From NCBI GenBank assembly GCA_035457505.1, contig DATIBL010000001.1, positions 1-6,757 of the forward strand: a DNA stretch of 6,757 bases. Reading direction: 5' to 3'. Each line of letters begins with the position of its first letter. Position 1 is the first letter of the stretch. Under the pieces are notes generated by a model that was given only the letters and a program-made list of their open reading frames with translations, was not told where the DNA came from and did no database searches. Source of the DNA: DATIBL01 sp035457505 (lineage in GTDB: Bacteria > Patescibacteriota > Minisyncoccia > Phycocordibacterales > UBA6899). This document shows, piece by piece, positions 4,877 through 6,757 of the stretch. The translations under genes were made by a program, and so were the position numbers.

Positions 4877-6130
4877 ATGGCATCTGCTCGATTCCTCTTT
4901 CGTATCGCTCTTGCCGCAATATTCTTTGGGGCAGTTTTTGTGCTCGGAGCGATGTTTATTCCCGCATCCGGACAGATCGCCTATATGCGCACATCGTCCG
5001 CGTCGACCTCTGTGGTCGCACTGACTCCGTATGCGGGAGAAAAAGAGCTTGCGCTCGAAAAACTTCCGCTCGTCGTGTCGCACGTAGAGACGCCTGAGAA
5101 GGTGAAAGCGATCTATATGACAAGCTGGGTCGCGAGCGATCGCAAATGGCGCGCGCAGCTCGTGCGCTTCATTGAGGAGTCAGAGATCAATAGCGTCGTG
5201 ATCGATATCAAGGATTATGCCGGAGAGATCGTCTATCCCGTCGAGACCAAGGAGCTTGCTGCGTTCGGGTCCGAGGGTGTTCGCGTCCCAGATATGAAAG
5301 AGTTCGTCGCCGATCTCCATGCTCGCGATATCTACGTGATCGGCCGAGTCGCCGTGTTCCAGGATGCACTGATGGTCAAAAAGAAGCCGGAGTGGGCAGT
5401 GCTCCGTTCGTCCGACGGGGGCGTGTGGCGCGATCGTAAGGGGATCTCCTGGCTTGATCCGGGGAACAGCGAGGTCTGGCGGTATGCCGCGCTGATCGGA
5501 AAGGATGCCTATGCGATCGGCTTTGACGAGATCAACTACGACTACATTCGCTATCCCTCCGACGGGAACATGCAGGACATCGCGTATCCGTTTGCGAAGG
5601 GACGCAAGAAAACTGAGGTCATGCATGATTTTTATGCCTATCTTGCAAAGGTCTTCGGAAGCGAGCGGTCCAAGATCCCGATCTCGGCGGATCTTTTCGG
5701 CATGACGACGACGAATACCGACGATCTCAATATCGGACAATTACTCGAGAATGCGCTGCCGTATTTCGACTACATTGCCCCGATGGTCTATCCGTCGCAC
5801 TATCCGCCAAATTTCAACGGGTGGAAGAATCCCAACACCGTCCCGGGCGAGATCGTAAAGTTCTCCATGTCGCGCGCGGTCGCTCGGGCGAATATCTTTG
5901 AGGCGAAGGAAGCCGGTTTCATTGCCTCGACATCAACCCCGGCATACGTCCCGAGCGGGAAGTATGCAAAAAAACTCCGTCCATGGCTCCAGGATTTTGA
6001 TTACGGCGGCGACTATGGCGAAGCAGAGGTTCGTGCGCAGATCGCGGGGACCTACGCGAGCGGGCTTGATTCCTGGATGATCTGGGATCCTGCAAATCGC
6101 TACACGCGAAGCGCTTACGAGCGCGAATGA
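4877..6130 (+). CDS. Membrane-anchored DUF4015-family putative glycoside hydrolase
   Basis: The protein has 417 residues. An N-terminal hydrophobic segment (about 8-29) acts as signal peptide or anchor, followed by a Ser/Thr-rich linker and a TIM-barrel-like domain from about residue 76 to the end. Recognisable blocks are KAIYMTSWVA (77-86), NSVVIDIKDYAGEIVYP (105-121), DIYVIGRVAVFQD (151-163), WLDPGNSEVWRY (192-203), GFDEINYDYIRYPSD (215-229), ISADLFGM (269-276), YIAPMVYPSHYPP (299-311) and WMIWDPANRY (400-409). This order matches the PF13200 'putative glycosyl hydrolase' (DUF4015) family, distantly related to GH13/GH-A barrels. Asp217, Glu218 and Asp222 on one strand and Asp271 on another are the likely catalytic-site acids; the substrate is unknown, probably an envelope or exopolysaccharide glycan. 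It lies five bases downstream of the 4269 gene with no visible Shine-Dalgarno site, so translation is probably coupled. Confidence 0.9.
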   Translation: MASARFLFRIALAAIFFGAVFVLGAMFIPASGQIAYMRTSSASTSVVALTPYAGEKELALEKLPLVVSHVETPEKVKAIYMTSWVASDRKWRAQLVRFIEESEINSVVIDIKDYAGEIVYPVETKELAAFGSEGVRVPDMKEFVADLHARDIYVIGRVAVFQDALMVKKKPEWAVLRSSDGGVWRDRKGISWLDPGNSEVWRYAALIGKDAYAIGFDEINYDYIRYPSDGNMQDIAYPFAKGRKKTEVMHDFYAYLAKVFGSERSKIPISADLFGMTTTNTDDLNIGQLLENALPYFDYIAPMVYPSHYPPNFNGWKNPNTVPGEIVKFSMSRAVARANIFEAKEAGFIASTSTPAYVPSGKYAKKLRPWLQDFDYGGDYGEAEVRAQIAGTYASGLDSWMIWDPANRYTRSAYERE

Positions 6131-6158
6131 TCCACCGGGGCGCCTCCTGGCAAGTGCG

Positions 6159-6186
6159 TTGACTTCGGGTCGAAGGTTGGTAGAAT
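6159..6186 (+). promoter_or_regulatory. Sigma-70 promoter of the small 6220 gene
   Basis: TTGACT (6159-6164), a 16-base spacer and TAGAAT (6181-6186) form the best two-box promoter in the window, with a TGG extension before the -10. The expected start of transcription is near 6193, leaving a leader of about 27 bases before ATG6220. It makes the small gene independent of the upstream unit. Confidence 0.75.
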
Positions 6187-6208
6187 GCGCTGCTAGGATG
6201 AGTACAAC

Positions 6209-6213
6209 GGTGA
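6209..6213 (+). promoter_or_regulatory. GGTGA-type Shine-Dalgarno site for the 6220 gene
   Basis: GGTGA can pair with the 5' side of the anti-Shine-Dalgarno region (the complement of AAGGAGGTGA). It lies six bases before ATG6220, and it decides this start over ATG6198 and ATG6216, which open another, short frame. Confidence 0.45.
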
Positions 6214-6219
6214 ATATGC

Positions 6220-6507
6220 ATGAGCAAAGAGGCCGAAGGCTTCGGGCGGCAATTGCTGGAGTCTCGCGCTCCGCCGCTTCGGGTCGATCCCAAACCTGAT
6301 GTCGAAGCGCTCCAGAAAGAGCTGCGCCGCCTCGGACGAGAGGTTGATGTCATGTCGCGAAATTTCCCCATCCCTGAGGTGGAGAAAATGCGCGATGGAA
6401 TGCCGCGACCGGGAGCCGGTCCGCTCGAGAACGAGATCCGCCATCGCTATGCGCGGATCAGAGACATCGAACGGACCTTGGACGCGATCGAAAAAGGGAA
6501 GTCATGA
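6220..6507 (+). CDS. Small charged helical protein, unknown function
   Basis: The product has 95 residues and is soluble, without signal peptide or membrane helix. Two charged helical stretches are likely: residues 27-43 (DVEALQKELRRLGREVD) and 70-94 (ENEIRHRYARIRDIERTL and onward). They are joined by a Pro/Gly-rich linker (FPIPEVEKMRDGMPRPGAGP, about 49-68). The heptad-like Leu/Ile spacing suggests a helical hairpin or coiled coil, perhaps for partner binding. No family is recognised. The gene is a self-contained unit, with a strong promoter 5' and an intrinsic terminator overlapping its stop codon, which argues that it is real and well expressed. Confidence 0.75.
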   Translation: MSKEAEGFGRQLLESRAPPLRVDPKPDVEALQKELRRLGREVDVMSRNFPIPEVEKMRDGMPRPGAGPLENEIRHRYARIRDIERTLDAIEKGKS

Positions 6508-6532
6508 ATCCGGAGGAAACTCCGGATTTTTT
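6507..6532 (+). terminator. Strong intrinsic terminator of the 6220 gene
   Basis: AATCCGGAG (6507-6515) pairs perfectly with CTCCGGATT (6520-6528) around a GAAA tetraloop of the stable GNRA type. A run of six T (6527-6532) overlaps the end of the stem. The first stem base is the last base of the TGA stop codon. Confidence 0.95.
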
Positions 6533-6573
6533 CATTTTGCGGGCTCTCGCTATCTTTTTTGAAGCAAATACCC

Positions 6574-6601
6574 TTGTGTTTTACGAAAATTTCTGTATAG
6601 T
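6574..6601 (+). promoter_or_regulatory. Sigma-70 promoter of the 6649 gene
   Basis: TTGTGT (6574-6579), a 16-base spacer and TATAGT (6596-6601) lie in a locally AT-rich stretch just after the terminator. Transcription should start near 6608, giving a leader of about 41 bases, unlike the leaderless arrangement of most upstream genes. Confidence 0.65.
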
Positions 6602-6635
6602 TTTGCGAGTTTTTGTCGCCCGTCCACATCATCAT

Positions 6636-6641
6636 AGGAGG
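6636..6641 (+). promoter_or_regulatory. Canonical Shine-Dalgarno AGGAGG for the 6649 gene
   Basis: AGGAGG lies seven bases before ATG6649. It is the only textbook ribosome binding site in the window and shows that the organism can use Shine-Dalgarno initiation. Confidence 0.85.
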
Positions 6642-6648
6642 AAACATC

Positions 6649-6757
6649 ATGATCGTTGGCCCAGCGCCACACGATACCACGCAGATCCCGCCGGAATGGG
6701 TCTTTCATCCGGATGGAGAGCGTCGAGTCACGGACCGCTGTTTTACGAACGGATCTC
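6649..6757 (+). CDS. Unknown protein, 5' end only (cut by window edge)
   Basis: Thirty-six codons are visible, starting MIVGPAPHDTTQIPPEWVF and continuing HPDGERRVTDRCF. The start is well supported by AGGAGG at seven bases and an upstream promoter. The visible part is hydrophilic, with no signal peptide or membrane helix. It is too short for a family assignment. The strong promoter and ribosome binding site suggest a well-expressed protein. Confidence 0.7.
   Translation, partial: MIVGPAPHDTTQIPPEWVFHPDGERRVTDRCFTNGS

Noticed and set aside
6133..6151. GC-rich dyad after the DUF4015 gene (CCACCGGGGCGCC then TCCTGG)
   Set aside because: The symmetric centre GGCGCC leaves no room for a loop, the outer arms pair poorly, and there is no T-run.
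6198..6299. A 33-codon frame (starting MSTTVNMHEQ) opening 11 bases after the TAGAAT -10 and overlapping the 6220 gene
   Set aside because: It is short, very Arg-rich in the manner of an out-of-frame reading, and lacks a Shine-Dalgarno site. The 6220 frame is longer and has GGTGA at the right distance.
6540..6560. Second terminator: GCG/CGC hairpin followed by six T (6555-6560)
   Set aside because: The stem is only three base pairs. The strong hairpin at 6507-6528 already explains termination.
1..6757. Long open frames antisense to rsmI, the HD gene, the 3251 gene and the DUF4015 gene
   Set aside because: They are shadows of high-GC coding DNA: Arg/Ser/His-rich, without recognisable motifs, while the opposite strand encodes clear protein families.

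Overview
The window looks like a chromosomal segment from a small-genome bacterium of the Candidate Phyla Radiation (Patescibacteria, probably Parcubacteria-like). The basis is inference: the RsmI methyltransferase is short (227 residues), a PF13200-type secreted glycoside-hydrolase-like protein sits beside lineage-specific orphans, genes are tightly packed, and a partial HUMPS/OMP-decarboxylase-like gene resembles versions I associate with these bacteria. GC is moderately high, roughly 55-60% by eye. TGA behaves as an ordinary stop, so this is not a lineage that recodes UGA. I see no mobile element, tRNA, rRNA, CRISPR array or attachment site.

Layout. Positions 1-317 (minus) hold the 5' part of a HUMPS-family gene, divergent from a membrane-anchored FG-GAP-like secreted protein (388-1083). 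rsmI (1107-1790) follows. A 145-base gap contains two exact 30-base direct repeats, the second abutting the promoter of a degenerate HD-GYP-like phosphohydrolase gene (1936-3177). Next is a multi-pass membrane protein with an internally duplicated His/Asp motif (3251-4189). A two-gene unit (4269-4871 and 4877-6130) encodes a small membrane protein with a long disordered tail and a membrane-anchored DUF4015 glycoside-hydrolase-like protein. A small helical orphan (6220-6507) has its own good promoter and a textbook terminator. The window ends in the start of an unknown gene (6649-6757) with a proper promoter and Shine-Dalgarno site.

The strongest unexplained signal is in how genes start. Six of the nine visible starts have a TANNNT -10 hexamer exactly six bases before the ATG, which would put transcription initiation on the A of the start codon: leaderless mRNAs. 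Those starts lack a convincing Shine-Dalgarno site. The two leadered genes at the right end have a GGTGA or AGGAGG site instead, so two modes of translation initiation seem to coexist. 

No pathway links all the genes. rsmI is a housekeeping ribosome-modification gene. The FG-GAP-like protein, the tail protein and the DUF4015 protein all appear to be cell-envelope proteins. The duplicated-motif membrane protein is the best candidate for an undescribed activity.
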